Shown: positions 33,032-42,008 of the stretch, one piece after another
Layout: the number at the start of each line of letters is the position of its first letter
Numbering within the stretch: position 1 is the first letter of the stretch
Assembly: GCA_900544625.1 (NCBI GenBank)
Contig: UQVR01000004.1
Span: 1-54,805, forward strand
Reading direction: 5' to 3'
Source: an uncultured Mycoplasmatota bacterium
Lineage (GTDB): Bacteria > Bacillota_I > Bacilli_A > RF39 > UBA660
Length of the DNA: 54,805 bases
Translations under genes and position numbers: made by a program
The notes under the pieces: generated by a model
Databases searched by the model: none
Told to the model about the DNA's origin: nothing
The model's input: the letters and a program-made list of their open reading frames with translations, nothing else

Positions 33032-33821
33032 GTATTTTTTCATATATAATACTTAATATTGTTGTACTTAAAACCATTCCATAATAAGGATTTAAATATT
33101 TCATTAATATAAAGCCTATTATACCTATTAATAATCCATAAATAAACATATATTTTTTTACAACTGGACTTTTATTGGGAATACTTGCAACAAATAAAAT
33201 AGTTAATATAGCATTTCCATTTGTTAAATAATTATAATCTTTAAAAATAATACTTACTATTATAAAACTTAATAAACCACCGATTACAACTAGATATTTG
33301 TAATTGTTTGTAAATATTAATATAATGCCTATTAAAATACCTAGTATAATTGATGTTGATCCAATACCACCAATATTTCTTCCCCATAACAAATCCCAAG
33401 TACTAAAAGCATAAATATTTGCCTCTTCTGCAGGATTTTTAAAATTATTAAATAATGATAATATCAAAATAATTAAGGCTACATTATAATATTTTCTAAA
33501 TAATAATGATATGGATATTATTAAAAAATATAAAATTATATTAATATGATATGGCATAAATAAAGGAATAATAAATAAACTTAAGAAAACTAAATCAAAA
33601 TTTATTTTCTTCTTTAATATCTTATTAGTTAAAAAGTAGGATATTAAACTAAGTATTAATAAATAAAATATTTTAAACATACTTAGAAATGAAATATAAT
33701 CTTTATTATATAAAACTATTCCATTTTTATAAAATCCATATAAATACAAAGGTATTAAACAAATTATATATCGTATAATATATTTTTTTAAATCTAATTT
33801 TTCATGAAAGTATACATTCAT
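33009..33821 (-). CDS. rnfD: RnfD-like membrane subunit
   Basis: 270 residues, about nine membrane segments. Features of RnfD/NqrB: AFSTWDLL (a Thr in the place of the flavin-carrying SGAT loop), GRNIGGIGSTSIILGILIG (the conserved G-IGETS helix), then NGNAILTILFVASIPNKSPV and IYGLLIGIIGFILMKYLNPYYG. RnfD holds a covalent FMN in the Rnf ion-pumping complex. It follows the RnfC-like gene with one base between. RnfG, E, A and B are absent from the window. Confidence 0.75.
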   Translation of the reverse strand: MNVYFHEKLDLKKYIIRYIICLIPLYLYGFYKNGIVLYNKDYISFLSMFKIFYLLILSLISYFLTNKILKKKINFDLVFLSLFIIPLFMPYHINIILYFLIISISLLFRKYYNVALIILILSLFNNFKNPAEEANIYAFSTWDLLWGRNIGGIGSTSIILGILIGIILIFTNNYKYLVVIGGLLSFIIVSIIFKDYNYLTNGNAILTILFVASIPNKSPVVKKYMFIYGLLIGIIGFILMKYLNPYYGMVLSTTILSIIYEKILAKKIDI

Positions 33822-33822
33822 A

Positions 33823-34908
33823 TTATCTTAACCTTTCCCTTAAATTTATGTTACATGGACAAATATAGCTACATAAACCACAATCTATGCATTTATCTTT
33901 ATTTCTTAAACTAAGAGGATTTACTCCTTCTGGACATATACTTATACACTTTCCACATTTAATACATTCATTTTTAATAATATCTTTCTTTTTCATAATA
34001 TTAATACTAGTTATATCTTTAGTTATGATAAAGTCATCTATGTTTTTTATTATAAAGCCATTCATTAAACCATTTATTAATATGTCAAAATCTTCATCTA
34101 TAATATTAATAAATTTATCTAGTACATCTTTTAATGAAGTATTAATCTTTACTCTCAATACTTTATTTTCTTTTATAGCATCTCCGGATATAGTAATTAA
34201 TTTGGTAGTTTTGACATTTCCTTTAAATAAATTATATATTTTTAATAATTCACTTACTTTTAAATATAGAGTATTACCTTTTAGTTTTAAATAATTACCT
34301 AAATATTTACTATTTTCAAGTAAATATTCATCATGTATTAATGTTAAATTTATTTCCGGATAACTTCCAATCGTATTTAAACATTCTTCTATAATAGAAC
34401 TATCTGTATTTTTTATAACTAGCATATTATTATTACAACCATACATAGTAAATAATTTATCATAAAATTCTAGAATATCATTTATATTTTCTTTTAATAA
34501 AAAGACTTCATTATATATATATGGGTTATCATTTATAGCATATACTACAATATTATTAAATGTTTTGCTACTTTTGAATTTGTCTAGTAATTCTTTTTCA
34601 TTGCTTAATACTTTAAGCATATTTGGTATAGTTATTTTTTCTTTTTTATTTGTTTCTTTAAAATATTCTCGATAATCATTTTGAATAACTAATGTGGTTT
34701 GTTTCTTACCCATTATATTACATTTTTTTATTCCTAATACATGACCTGATATTGATGATGAATTAGTATCTGCCACTATTTGATTTTTATAAACGTATTC
34801 ATGATCTTTTACATATATCTTTTTAGCAGGCACGTATATATAATCGGGATTTAAAAAGTATGTTATATCAAGACGTGGTACAATACTTTTATTTTTTACT
34901 AGCTCCAT
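33823..34908 (-). CDS. rnfC: Degenerate RnfC-like iron-sulfur subunit
   Basis: 361 residues from ATG at 34906-34908 (AGGG upstream). An N-terminal barrel-sandwich domain (about 20-70, YVPAKKIYVKDHEYVYKNQI) matches RnfC/NqrA. The C-terminus has two 4Fe-4S motifs, CIKCGKCISICP (about 315-326) and CIDCGLCSYICPC (about 340-352). The middle lacks the Gly-rich GxGGAGFPTH loop and the NGAECEP segment that bind FMN/NADH in ordinary RnfC (here IPNMLKVLSN and YAINDNPYIYN). So the electron donor is probably not NADH through this subunit. It overlaps the uvrC end by 20 bases. Confidence 0.72.
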   Translation of the reverse strand: MELVKNKSIVPRLDITYFLNPDYIYVPAKKIYVKDHEYVYKNQIVADTNSSSISGHVLGIKKCNIMGKKQTTLVIQNDYREYFKETNKKEKITIPNMLKVLSNEKELLDKFKSSKTFNNIVVYAINDNPYIYNEVFLLKENINDILEFYDKLFTMYGCNNNMLVIKNTDSSIIEECLNTIGSYPEINLTLIHDEYLLENSKYLGNYLKLKGNTLYLKVSELLKIYNLFKGNVKTTKLITISGDAIKENKVLRVKINTSLKDVLDKFINIIDEDFDILINGLMNGFIIKNIDDFIITKDITSINIMKKKDIIKNECIKCGKCISICPEGVNPLSLRNKDKCIDCGLCSYICPCNINLRERLR

Positions 34909-36673
34909 CACTATCCCTACTTTCTAAATATTCTTTTAAATTAATGGCAATATTTTCTGGTATAATTTGTGATAATTCATGAATACTTGCCTCTTTTATT
35001 TTTTTAACACTGCCATATTTTTTTATTAATTCTTTTTTTCTAATATTACCTATTCCATTTATATTATCTAAAATGCTTCCGATAGTACCTTTGTCTCGAA
35101 GAGTTTTATGATAAGTTATCGTATACCTATGGACTTCATCTTGAATTCTAGTTAAATAATGAAAAACATCACTCATTCTTGGTATTTCAATTACTTCAAG
35201 AGTATCTCCATCCACCAATTCGTTTGTTCTGTGGTGGTCATCTTTTCTAAGGCCACATACTTTTATATTTAAACGCAATTCATCTAGAATACTTTTACAA
35301 GCATTTATTTGTGATACTCCACCATCTACGAGTATTAAATCTGGCATTTCTAAATTATCAACTAAACATCTATAATATCTTCGATAAATTACTTCTCTCA
35401 TAGTGTTATAATCATCATTCTTATCTACACTTACTTTATATTTTCGATATTCATTTTTAGCTGGTTTGCCATTTTTAAATACTACCATTCCTGAAACTGC
35501 ATATGAACCAAAAAGATTTGAGTTATCAAAAGATTCTATTCGATCTAGTACTTTTAAATTTAATAACTTTCTTAGCTCATCGTTGGCTAAAACACTTCTT
35601 CTTTCATCATTTTTTATAATAGTTATTTCTTGTTCTAGAGATATCGTTGCATTAACATGAGCCATTTCAATTAAATTTTTCTTCTTTCCTTTTATTGGTA
35701 TTAAGGCTTTAGTATTTAAAATATTACTTATTATACTTTCATTTAAGCCTTTATCTAATAATAATTCTTTTGGTATTTCATGTCTTTCATAATACTTTAA
35801 TATATATGAATTAACCTCATCTTCAAGATTATTCATTAAATAAAATTTATCATTATTTCCTCCGACAATTTTACCATTTCTTATAAATAATATTTGGACT
35901 GATATTATACCATCTATAGCATCATACCCTATGACATCTCTATTTATATAGTCATGAAGTTCTACCCTTTGCTTATCAAGAACCACTTTGATATAATCTA
36001 ATTCTTTTTTTAGTTCTAGAGCAGCTTCAAAGTTCAGATTATTACTAAAAACATTTATTTTCTTAGTGATTTTATCTATTAAAATCTTATCATCACCTTT
36101 TAAAAAGTCTAAAATATCTTTTTCCATCTTTTCTAAAGATTCTTTATTTACATTCTTTTCGCAATATCCCAGACATTCTCCGATATGATAATATAGACAG
36201 ACATTCTTAGGCATTCCTTCACATTTTTTTAAAGGATATAATCTATTTATTAAATTAACTATTTTTCTGGCAGCGTAAGCGTTTGGATAAGGCCCAAATA
36301 ACAATTTCTTGTCCCTTTTTTTAATACTTAAGTATCTTGATACCTTTAATTTTGGATATGGTTTACTTATGTATTCTATATATGGATAACTCTTATCGTC
36401 TTTAAGTAATATATTGTATTTGGGGTCGTACTCTTTTATTAAATTTAATTCTAGGATAAACGCTTCTTGTTCAGTCTTGGTGGTAATATATGTAAAATCT
36501 ACGACTTCACTTACCATTTTGGCAGTTTTTCCAGTTACATTGCCTTTGAAATAACTATTTACTCTTTTATATAAATCTTTAGCTTTTCCGACATATATAA
36601 CGGTATTATTAATGTTACGCATTTGATAAGATCCTGGCAAATGAGGAATTGTTTTTAACTTTTCTTTTAGCAT
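34889..36673 (-). CDS. uvrC: Excinuclease ABC subunit C
   Basis: 594 residues from ATG at 36671-36673, right after GGAGGTACAT. GIY-YIG nuclease (about 9-88; LPGSYQMRN, VIYVGKAKDLYKR), Cys-rich linker (CEGMPKNVCLYYHIGEC), UVR motif for UvrB binding (about 195-230), C-terminal RNase H-like nuclease (FDNSNLFGSYAVSGMVVF, DLILVDGGVSQ, about 375-535), and tandem helix-hairpin-helix (NINGIGNIRKKELIKKYGS). Makes both incisions in nucleotide excision repair. Complete. Confidence 0.97.
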   Translation of the reverse strand: MLKEKLKTIPHLPGSYQMRNINNTVIYVGKAKDLYKRVNSYFKGNVTGKTAKMVSEVVDFTYITTKTEQEAFILELNLIKEYDPKYNILLKDDKSYPYIEYISKPYPKLKVSRYLSIKKRDKKLLFGPYPNAYAARKIVNLINRLYPLKKCEGMPKNVCLYYHIGECLGYCEKNVNKESLEKMEKDILDFLKGDDKILIDKITKKINVFSNNLNFEAALELKKELDYIKVVLDKQRVELHDYINRDVIGYDAIDGIISVQILFIRNGKIVGGNNDKFYLMNNLEDEVNSYILKYYERHEIPKELLLDKGLNESIISNILNTKALIPIKGKKKNLIEMAHVNATISLEQEITIIKNDERRSVLANDELRKLLNLKVLDRIESFDNSNLFGSYAVSGMVVFKNGKPAKNEYRKYKVSVDKNDDYNTMREVIYRRYYRCLVDNLEMPDLILVDGGVSQINACKSILDELRLNIKVCGLRKDDHHRTNELVDGDTLEVIEIPRMSDVFHYLTRIQDEVHRYTITYHKTLRDKGTIGSILDNINGIGNIRKKELIKKYGSVKKIKEASIHELSQIIPENIAINLKEYLESRDSDGASKK

Positions 36674-36749
36674 ATGTACCTCCATCAAATATATTATACT
36701 ACAAATTTCTTTATTTTTAAGTTATAATTATTAAGAAAGGAAAATTTTT

Positions 36750-37097
36750 ATGAAATTACTAAATACTAATACAATAGAAATTAAAAAATCTAAATTTGTT
36801 GCTTATCTTTATGATATTGATGAAATAAGCGAAATTAAAGAAATTCTAGAAAATATAAAATATGAACATAAAAAAGCTAAACATATCGTTTATGCTTATA
36901 AGTTTGGAAGTACTGCTGGTAAAAGTGATGATAAAGAACCAAGTGGAACTGCCGGTACTCCACTTTATAATTTATTAGAAATGAATAATATTAATAATAA
37001 ATTATTAATTGTAGTTAGATATTTCGGAGGAGTTAAGCTTGGCGCAGGCCCATTACTTAGGGCATATAAAAATGCTGGTGTTAGTGTTTTAAACTAA
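36750..37097 (+). CDS. YigZ/IMPACT-family protein, N-terminal domain only
   Basis: 115 residues. Matches the UPF0029/IMPACT N-terminal domain: KKSKFVAYLYDIDE, HIVYAYKFG, SDDKEPSGTAGTPLYNLLE, and VRYFGGVKLGAGPLLRAYKNA. Typical YigZ is about 200-215 residues with a C-terminal ferredoxin-like domain that is absent here, and a stop follows the first domain immediately. Because a strong terminator starts in the last codons, this is the natural gene end and not a sequencing cut. Related proteins affect translation control; the role here is unclear. Confidence 0.85.
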   Translation: MKLLNTNTIEIKKSKFVAYLYDIDEISEIKEILENIKYEHKKAKHIVYAYKFGSTAGKSDDKEPSGTAGTPLYNLLEMNNINNKLLIVVRYFGGVKLGAGPLLRAYKNAGVSVLN

Positions 37098-37114
37098 ACC
37101 AGCATTTTTTTTGC
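37071..37114 (+). terminator. Terminator after the YigZ-like gene
   Basis: Perfect 9-bp stem AATGCTGGT/ACCAGCATT (37071-37106) and eight T (37105-37112). It overlaps the end of the coding region. Confidence 0.9.
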
Positions 37115-37126
37115 TTTTTGCTAAAG

Positions 37127-37663
37127 TTAATCAAACATTAAAGAAACAACATCAGTAATACTATAACGTAAATTGTAATCAACAGCAAGTAATCCTACAG
37201 GATCATCTTCTTCGAATTGAAAACCATCAACGTCAAAGATTAAAAATACATCGTCATTAATTTCTTCTTTCAAAAATGTAACTTGTAGTCGACCTTCAGA
37301 TCTAAAAGTTATATTATTATAATCTTTAATTTCATATAAATTCAATAATTCTTTTAGTCTAATTCCATGATATCTATAATAATCTTTATAAATGCCATCA
37401 TTCATGACTGCATCTATTTCATAAACTGGTAAACTGCTTATACTCTCGTTAGTGACTACTTCGTTATATATACCATCAAATTTTATAGCAAATTCTGGCA
37501 ATTTATACTCAACACTATCTACTCTGTATAGTCCTGCCTCACTAATTAAATTTGTATATTTTTTATGATTGACACTATTATATATTTTTACCCCTAGTAA
37601 AGATAAGCTTACACTAATTATCACTGAAATAATAACTATTATAATTGTTTTTTTTATATTCAC
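37127..37663 (-). CDS. Membrane-anchored extracytoplasmic protein
   Basis: 178 residues starting at GTG (37661-37663) after AAAGGAGAG. An N-terminal membrane anchor (about 4-26) is followed by a soluble domain. YRYHGIRLKELLNLYEIKDYNNITFRSEG is reminiscent of the 'G-hydrophobic-LLEKAGV...V-F-S' unit in oxidoreductase molybdopterin-binding domains (PF00174), but no cofactor Cys is present and the protein is too short for an enzyme of that family. It follows the giant pseudopilin gene by 18 bases, so an accessory role in that system is possible. Confidence 0.55.
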   Translation of the reverse strand: MNIKKTIIIVIISVIISVSLSLLGVKIYNSVNHKKYTNLISEAGLYRVDSVEYKLPEFAIKFDGIYNEVVTNESISSLPVYEIDAVMNDGIYKDYYRYHGIRLKELLNLYEIKDYNNITFRSEGRLQVTFLKEEINDDVFLIFDVDGFQFEEDDPVGLLAVDYNLRYSITDVVSLMFD

Positions 37664-37681
37664 ACTATACTCTCCTTTCTA

Positions 37682-39667
37682 TTATCTATGTCCTCTACGG
37701 TTTGTTTGAGATGAACCAGATTTATTTCCACTATTTTTATTATTTTTATTATTTTTATTATTTTTATTATTTTTACTATTGTTGTTTTTATTATTTTTGT
37801 TGCTGCTTTTGTTTTCACTTTTTGATTTGCTATTATTATTTGTCTTACCACTTGTACTCTTGCCTGAACCTGAATTTGTATTTTGTTTTTTTGAATCATT
37901 TTTCTTGTTATCAGGATTATAAGAGAAATTGCCGCAGAATGTGCCTCCACAATGGATATCTAAAACATTACTTCCTTTTTTACTGTTATCTTTTTTATTA
38001 TTTTTGGAACCATTGTTTGGCTTAGTATTGTTTCCCTTTTTTGAACTGTCTGGTTTTTGTGGTTTCGTTGGTGTGCTTGGCTTTGTTGGCTTCGTTGGCT
38101 TTGTTGGTTTTGTTGGTTTTGTTGGTGTGGTTGGCTTTTCTGGTTCTGGATCTGGTGTTGGTGGGGTATAACTTCCACCACTACTACATCTTTTATAATA
38201 ACTTACATTATTTAGTAATGTATGGTCATGAATTTCAGATTTATTTCCAACAGCATCAACAGCATAACTATATAATCTGTATGTTACTCCACATGAATAA
38301 TTGTAATTTGTGGAATTTGAGAAACAATCACCTAAAGAATTGATATTAGTTGAAGAAGAAACACATGTATATACTTTAACACCACCAGAGCCTCCTTCAT
38401 TATCTTTATAAGTAGGAGTAGATATAGTTCCAGCTCCAAGAGAGCCTCCCATTTCATATATTGGTGCAATATTATCTATTTTCACAATATAGTTATTAAT
38501 ATCACTACATAGATTTGCTTCGTTACATGCCTTAACATATAGTGTTTTTCTACTGTAATCAGAATTAATATTAATACTATCTCCTAAAAATATTAAATTG
38601 TCTTTATCCCAACCATAAAAGTATTCTATTTTACTAGTGTTATTCTCTTTTTTGCTTTCAAAAGTTAATATAAAATCATTTATATGCCATTTGTCACTTT
38701 CAATATTATCATTAGATACAATATTAGGTTTGTCTGGAATAACCCCATCAATTTTATCAATTACAACCATATCACTTGTAATATTGCCTGCTTTGTCCTT
38801 AACACAATACTTATAACTTCCATTAACAGTTATATTGAATGTATTTGACTTACTAAAACTGCTACATTCTTCTTTTTCACTAACTAAAGAATATCCATCT
38901 ATTCCTGAACCGGACATATCAGATGCTTTTAATGATATACTTTTATTAGCAGACCAATTATGGTCATATAAAATATCATAAACATTTGGCTGTTGTTTAT
39001 CAATATTTACTTTTTTACTTGTCTCACCTACGATATCATTTAAATCAACCTCAACCCTATAAGTGTTTTGACTTACTGAAGAAGTAGATGTTTCTATTGT
39101 TTTTTCGTCACTAGCAAAACCATTTGTGCTGACCCAATGAATCTTAATATTCTCATCTGCCAATAATTTGTTTTCCTTATCGTTGCTATATTTAATACCA
39201 AGAACTAAATCATGATTAAACCATTCATAGGAATCGATTGATAAACATTTTCCGTTCTCTACACGACAAATTTCAAATATACTTGTTTTATCAGGTTTTT
39301 TACAAGAATTATTTTCATCAACTAACTTTTCACCTAAAACAGCTTTAAACTCACTACCATCAAAAGATGATCTTATAATATTACAATTTAAACTCTCTTT
39401 TGTAATTGGATTGAGTATGTCAGTTTGATTATCAGGTTTAACAAGCCCTTGATTAATTAAATCTTCTACATTAATAGTAGTAATATTGGTTTTATTAGCA
39501 TATTCTATAGCTTTTGTTTCTAAATAACTAACTACATTGTTATATTCTTTTTCTAATATACTTTTTCTAATATTTATAAATATTGATACACTAGCTGTTG
39601 CTACTAAACACAAAACTACAATAACAAAAATCATTTCTACTAAAGTAAAGCCTCTTCTATTTTTCAT
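37682..39667 (-). CDS. Giant pseudopilin-like protein with Pro/Thr/Lys and Asn/Lys repeats
   Basis: 661 residues. A textbook prepilin start MKNRRGFTLVEMIFVIVVL (cleavage after Gly6, Glu at mature position 5) is followed by a pilin-like alpha helix (to about 60), Ig-like beta domains with paired Cys (about 115-500; CSSFSKSN, YKYCVKDKAGN), and a YTPPTPDPEP linker. A KPT-type repeat tract (about 512-540) leads to CGGTFCGNF and an extreme Asn/Lys/Ser tail (about 580-661). Ordinary pseudopilins are 100-250 residues. The wall-spanning-like tail suggests a very long, exposed or wall-penetrating component. AAGGAGG before ATG. Confidence 0.8.
   Translation of the reverse strand: MKNRRGFTLVEMIFVIVVLCLVATASVSIFINIRKSILEKEYNNVVSYLETKAIEYANKTNITTINVEDLINQGLVKPDNQTDILNPITKESLNCNIIRSSFDGSEFKAVLGEKLVDENNSCKKPDKTSIFEICRVENGKCLSIDSYEWFNHDLVLGIKYSNDKENKLLADENIKIHWVSTNGFASDEKTIETSTSSVSQNTYRVEVDLNDIVGETSKKVNIDKQQPNVYDILYDHNWSANKSISLKASDMSGSGIDGYSLVSEKEECSSFSKSNTFNITVNGSYKYCVKDKAGNITSDMVVIDKIDGVIPDKPNIVSNDNIESDKWHINDFILTFESKKENNTSKIEYFYGWDKDNLIFLGDSININSDYSRKTLYVKACNEANLCSDINNYIVKIDNIAPIYEMGGSLGAGTISTPTYKDNEGGSGGVKVYTCVSSSTNINSLGDCFSNSTNYNYSCGVTYRLYSYAVDAVGNKSEIHDHTLLNNVSYYKRCSSGGSYTPPTPDPEPEKPTTPTKPTKPTKPTKPTKPSTPTKPQKPDSSKKGNNTKPNNGSKNNKKDNSKKGSNVLDIHCGGTFCGNFSYNPDNKKNDSKKQNTNSGSGKSTSGKTNNNSKSKSENKSSNKNNKNNNSKNNKNNKNNKNNKNSGNKSGSSQTNRRGHR
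37730..38140 (-). repeat. Low-complexity coding repeats (Asn-Lys and Lys-Pro-Thr units)
   Basis: Two tracts inside the pseudopilin gene: a 9-base NNK unit at about 37733-37775 and a 9-base KPT unit at about 38060-38130. They keep several frames open on both strands. Confidence 0.7.
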
Positions 39668-39674
39668 TACATCC

Positions 39675-39714
39675 TCCTTATCTTAAGGATAAAATAATTG
39701 TTGTATTTTGTCAA
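39675..39714 (-). promoter_or_regulatory. Promoter with TCCTTA-N3-TAAGGA palindrome (copy 2)
   Basis: Minus-strand TTGACA (39709-39714), 17-base spacer, TATCCT (39686-39691). The palindrome 39675-39689 links the -10 to the AAGGAGG ribosome-binding site. The string TATCCTTAAGATAAGGA is identical to copy 1 at 32992-33008. Confidence 0.6.
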
Positions 39715-39848
39715 TAATTTATTGTGCTTTTTTATGCTTTTTTCAACAAAAAAATATCCAAAAAGTTTTTAATTAGTTTTCTTTAAATCTGTAGGATAAA
39801 TTTTTTCGGTTATATATCAAAGGATTTTTTACAAAAAAACAGACATAT

Positions 39849-39875
39849 AAAAAAGGAAAGTATTATTAACCTTCC
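39849..39875 (-). terminator. Terminator after trxA
   Basis: Minus-strand stem GGAAGG/CTTTCC (one G-T) with a 9-base loop and six T (39854-39849). The rest of 39715-39848 holds only AT-rich sequence with no gene I can see. Confidence 0.75.
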
Positions 39876-39910
39876 ATAATTATTATATTTTTTGCCAATG
39901 TATATTTTGT

Positions 39911-40198
39911 TTATTTTATAAACTCTTTTATTTCAGCTTCCGTTTGAAAACCAATTATTTTTTTTATTTCTTTACCATTTTCAAAAAGAATTAATGTTGG
40001 AATACTCATTATTCCATAACTTCTTGATAAAGAATCAAATAAATCTACATTAACTTTTAAAACATCGATTTCTTTTAAGTTTTCTAGAAGTGGTGCCAAT
40101 CTTTTACATGGTCCACACCAATCAGCATAGAAATCAACTAAAATTCTTCCTTTAATTAATTCATTAAATTCTTGTTCATTTTCTAAATGTTTGACCAT
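39911..40198 (-). CDS. trxA: Thioredoxin
   Basis: 95 residues, thioredoxin fold with active site WCGPCK (about 27-32), the cis-Pro loop SIPTLI (about 69-74), and the Asp (FYADWCG) upstream of the CxxC that tunes it. Slightly short at the N-terminus (usual about 105). General disulfide reductase in the cytoplasm; no signal peptide. Two bases separate it from cvpA upstream, so the two are co-transcribed. Confidence 0.93.
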   Translation of the reverse strand: MVKHLENEQEFNELIKGRILVDFYADWCGPCKRLAPLLENLKEIDVLKVNVDLFDSLSRSYGIMSIPTLILFENGKEIKKIIGFQTEAEIKEFIK

Positions 40199-40200
40199 TA

Positions 40201-40902
40201 TTACCCACCTAATTCAACTTCGTTATCAAAAACGATTTTCTTATTATCTATTAATTTTTGAGCTTCATCCACAGTTATTACTTTCCAGTAAATCATTTGA
40301 TGTAATACTTTAAAGTTAGCATCACTTCTGTTATCATCTTCTTTTAGGCTATTAACTATATTATTAATATCTTCTAAAGCTAGTGTTGTACTTGTAGTCA
40401 TTCTACCTATGAATGGACTTCTTTCAAGTAATACAATTGCTAATTTACTATCCATAACATATTTTTCGGTCGGAGCAATATGTAAAAGAACAAAACTTAA
40501 TAAGAATGCTACTAGAATACCTTCGATTAAACCAAGTAATGCTCCGAATATTTTTGATGGTATTGCAAGTATAACAGTCATTTTTAGTAACTTTTCTATT
40601 AATCCTGATAGAGTTAATAAAATATTTAATAAACAATATAATATAACAAATATTACGATAAATGATATCATATCATACATTAAAATATTAATTGAAGTTA
40701 TACCATCAAATACTCCACCAAAATTAAAGAATGGTAAATGCTCCATTAAAAAGTTAGCTAAAATATCTTTTAAAACATAAGATACTATTAAAATAGCAAT
40801 CGTACCAACTAGAGAAACTCCAGTTTTAATAACCCCTCTTTTGAACCCCAAGAATACATAAAATAACACAATAAGTATTATAACTGCACTAATTATATTC
40901 AT
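40201..40902 (-). CDS. CvpA-family membrane protein
   Basis: 233 residues from ATG at 40900-40902 (AAGGAGAG upstream); an in-frame ATG 75 bases earlier gives an unlikely polar extension. Four membrane segments with the family's opening IISAVIILIVLFYVFLGFKRG and later IPSKIFGALLGLIEGIL match colicin V production protein CvpA (PF02674), including the hydrophilic C-terminal tail. CvpA is a small membrane protein of uncertain role. In an operon with thioredoxin. Confidence 0.85.
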   Translation of the reverse strand: MNIISAVIILIVLFYVFLGFKRGVIKTGVSLVGTIAILIVSYVLKDILANFLMEHLPFFNFGGVFDGITSINILMYDMISFIVIFVILYCLLNILLTLSGLIEKLLKMTVILAIPSKIFGALLGLIEGILVAFLLSFVLLHIAPTEKYVMDSKLAIVLLERSPFIGRMTTSTTLALEDINNIVNSLKEDDNRSDANFKVLHQMIYWKVITVDEAQKLIDNKKIVFDNEVELGG

Positions 40903-41035
40903 TTTTTCTACTCTCCTTATATTTATTATATTATAAATGTTTTTAAAAATAAAGATTAAATTACTTATTTTTATCATATCTAGACAATAATATTAAGATT
41001 ATGGTACAATATGCTATATGAAAGGGAGTTATTTT

Positions 41036-41971
41036 ATGACAATCGTATTTAAAGTTAGTGATAATATAAAATCTAAAATGATAAAATATTATGAGGATTT
41101 AAAAAGAGATAAAACACCACCTTATGCTATTTTTCAGGCTGATGAAGGGGGAACAATTATAACTCTTTATGAATCTGGCAAGGCTATGTTTCAAGGAATA
41201 TCTGCAGATATTGATGCAAATATTTGGATTGATATGGAAAAGAAGTTTAATGGAAGAATTATTGATATAAATACTGGTAAGGATAAAACAAATAAAGATT
41301 TACCAGAAAAAAAATTAGTTAATTATGATTCTTTTAGTACTATTGGTTCTGATGAAGTTGGAACTGGAGATTATTTTGGACCAATCGTAGTTGCTGCTAC
41401 TTTTGTAGATAAAGAAAATGTTGCTTTTTTACACGATCTTAAAGTAACCGATTCAAAAAAAATAACTGATGACTATATAAAAAAAATTGCTCCCGTTATT
41501 ATGAAAAAGATTCCCTATTCTGTATTTATATTAACCAATTTAGAATATAATAAACTTGATCATGAAAAAATAAATATGAATAAAATTAAGGCAATTTTAC
41601 ACAATAAAGTATTACTTAACCTTGTTGAAAAAAATTATCCTTATGAAAGAATAATAGTTGATCAATTTACTCCCCCAAAAAATTATTATGGTTACTTATC
41701 AGACGTTAATAAGAAAGTTACAAATATTACTTTTACTCCGAGAGCTGAAGAACAATGTTTAAGTGTTGCTTGTGCATCAATTATAAGTAGATATGTTTTT
41801 TTAAGAGAAATGTATAAAATTAGTCAGGAATTAGGAATGGATATTCCTAAAGGGGCTGGAACTAATGTTGATTTGTTTGCAACTCAAGTAGTAAATGAAA
41901 AAGGTATGGAAATATTAAATAAATACGCAAAGTTAAATTTTAAAAATACAGATAAAATAAAAAGCAACTAA
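41036..41971 (+). CDS. rnhC: Ribonuclease HIII
   Basis: 311 residues from ATG at 41036, seven bases after AAAGGGAG. An N-terminal TBP-like substrate-binding domain (about 1-85; FKVSDNIKSKMIKYY, GKAMFQG) is followed by the RNase HII/HIII catalytic domain. Its active-site residues are in GSDEVGTGDYFGP (Asp, Glu), in LKVTDSKK and in VDQFT. The GTGDYFGP form of the motif and the N-terminal domain distinguish HIII from HII. It removes RNA from RNA-DNA hybrids. Confidence 0.95.
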   Translation: MTIVFKVSDNIKSKMIKYYEDLKRDKTPPYAIFQADEGGTIITLYESGKAMFQGISADIDANIWIDMEKKFNGRIIDINTGKDKTNKDLPEKKLVNYDSFSTIGSDEVGTGDYFGPIVVAATFVDKENVAFLHDLKVTDSKKITDDYIKKIAPVIMKKIPYSVFILTNLEYNKLDHEKINMNKIKAILHNKVLLNLVEKNYPYERIIVDQFTPPKNYYGYLSDVNKKVTNITFTPRAEEQCLSVACASIISRYVFLREMYKISQELGMDIPKGAGTNVDLFATQVVNEKGMEILNKYAKLNFKNTDKIKSN

Positions 41972-41997
41972 TTTAATTAAAATTTAGTTGTTTTTTT
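41965..41997 (+). terminator. Terminator after rnhC
   Basis: Stem CAACTAA/TTAGTTG with a 12-base AT loop and seven T (41991-41997); it includes the stop codon of rnhC. Confidence 0.85.
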
Positions 41998-42008
41998 AAT
42001 TTAGATTA

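Noticed and set aside
37645..38343. Several overlapping plus- and minus-strand frames inside the giant pseudopilin gene
   Set aside because: Simple 9-base repeats keep all frames open; only the 661-residue frame has a prepilin signal and a ribosome-binding site.
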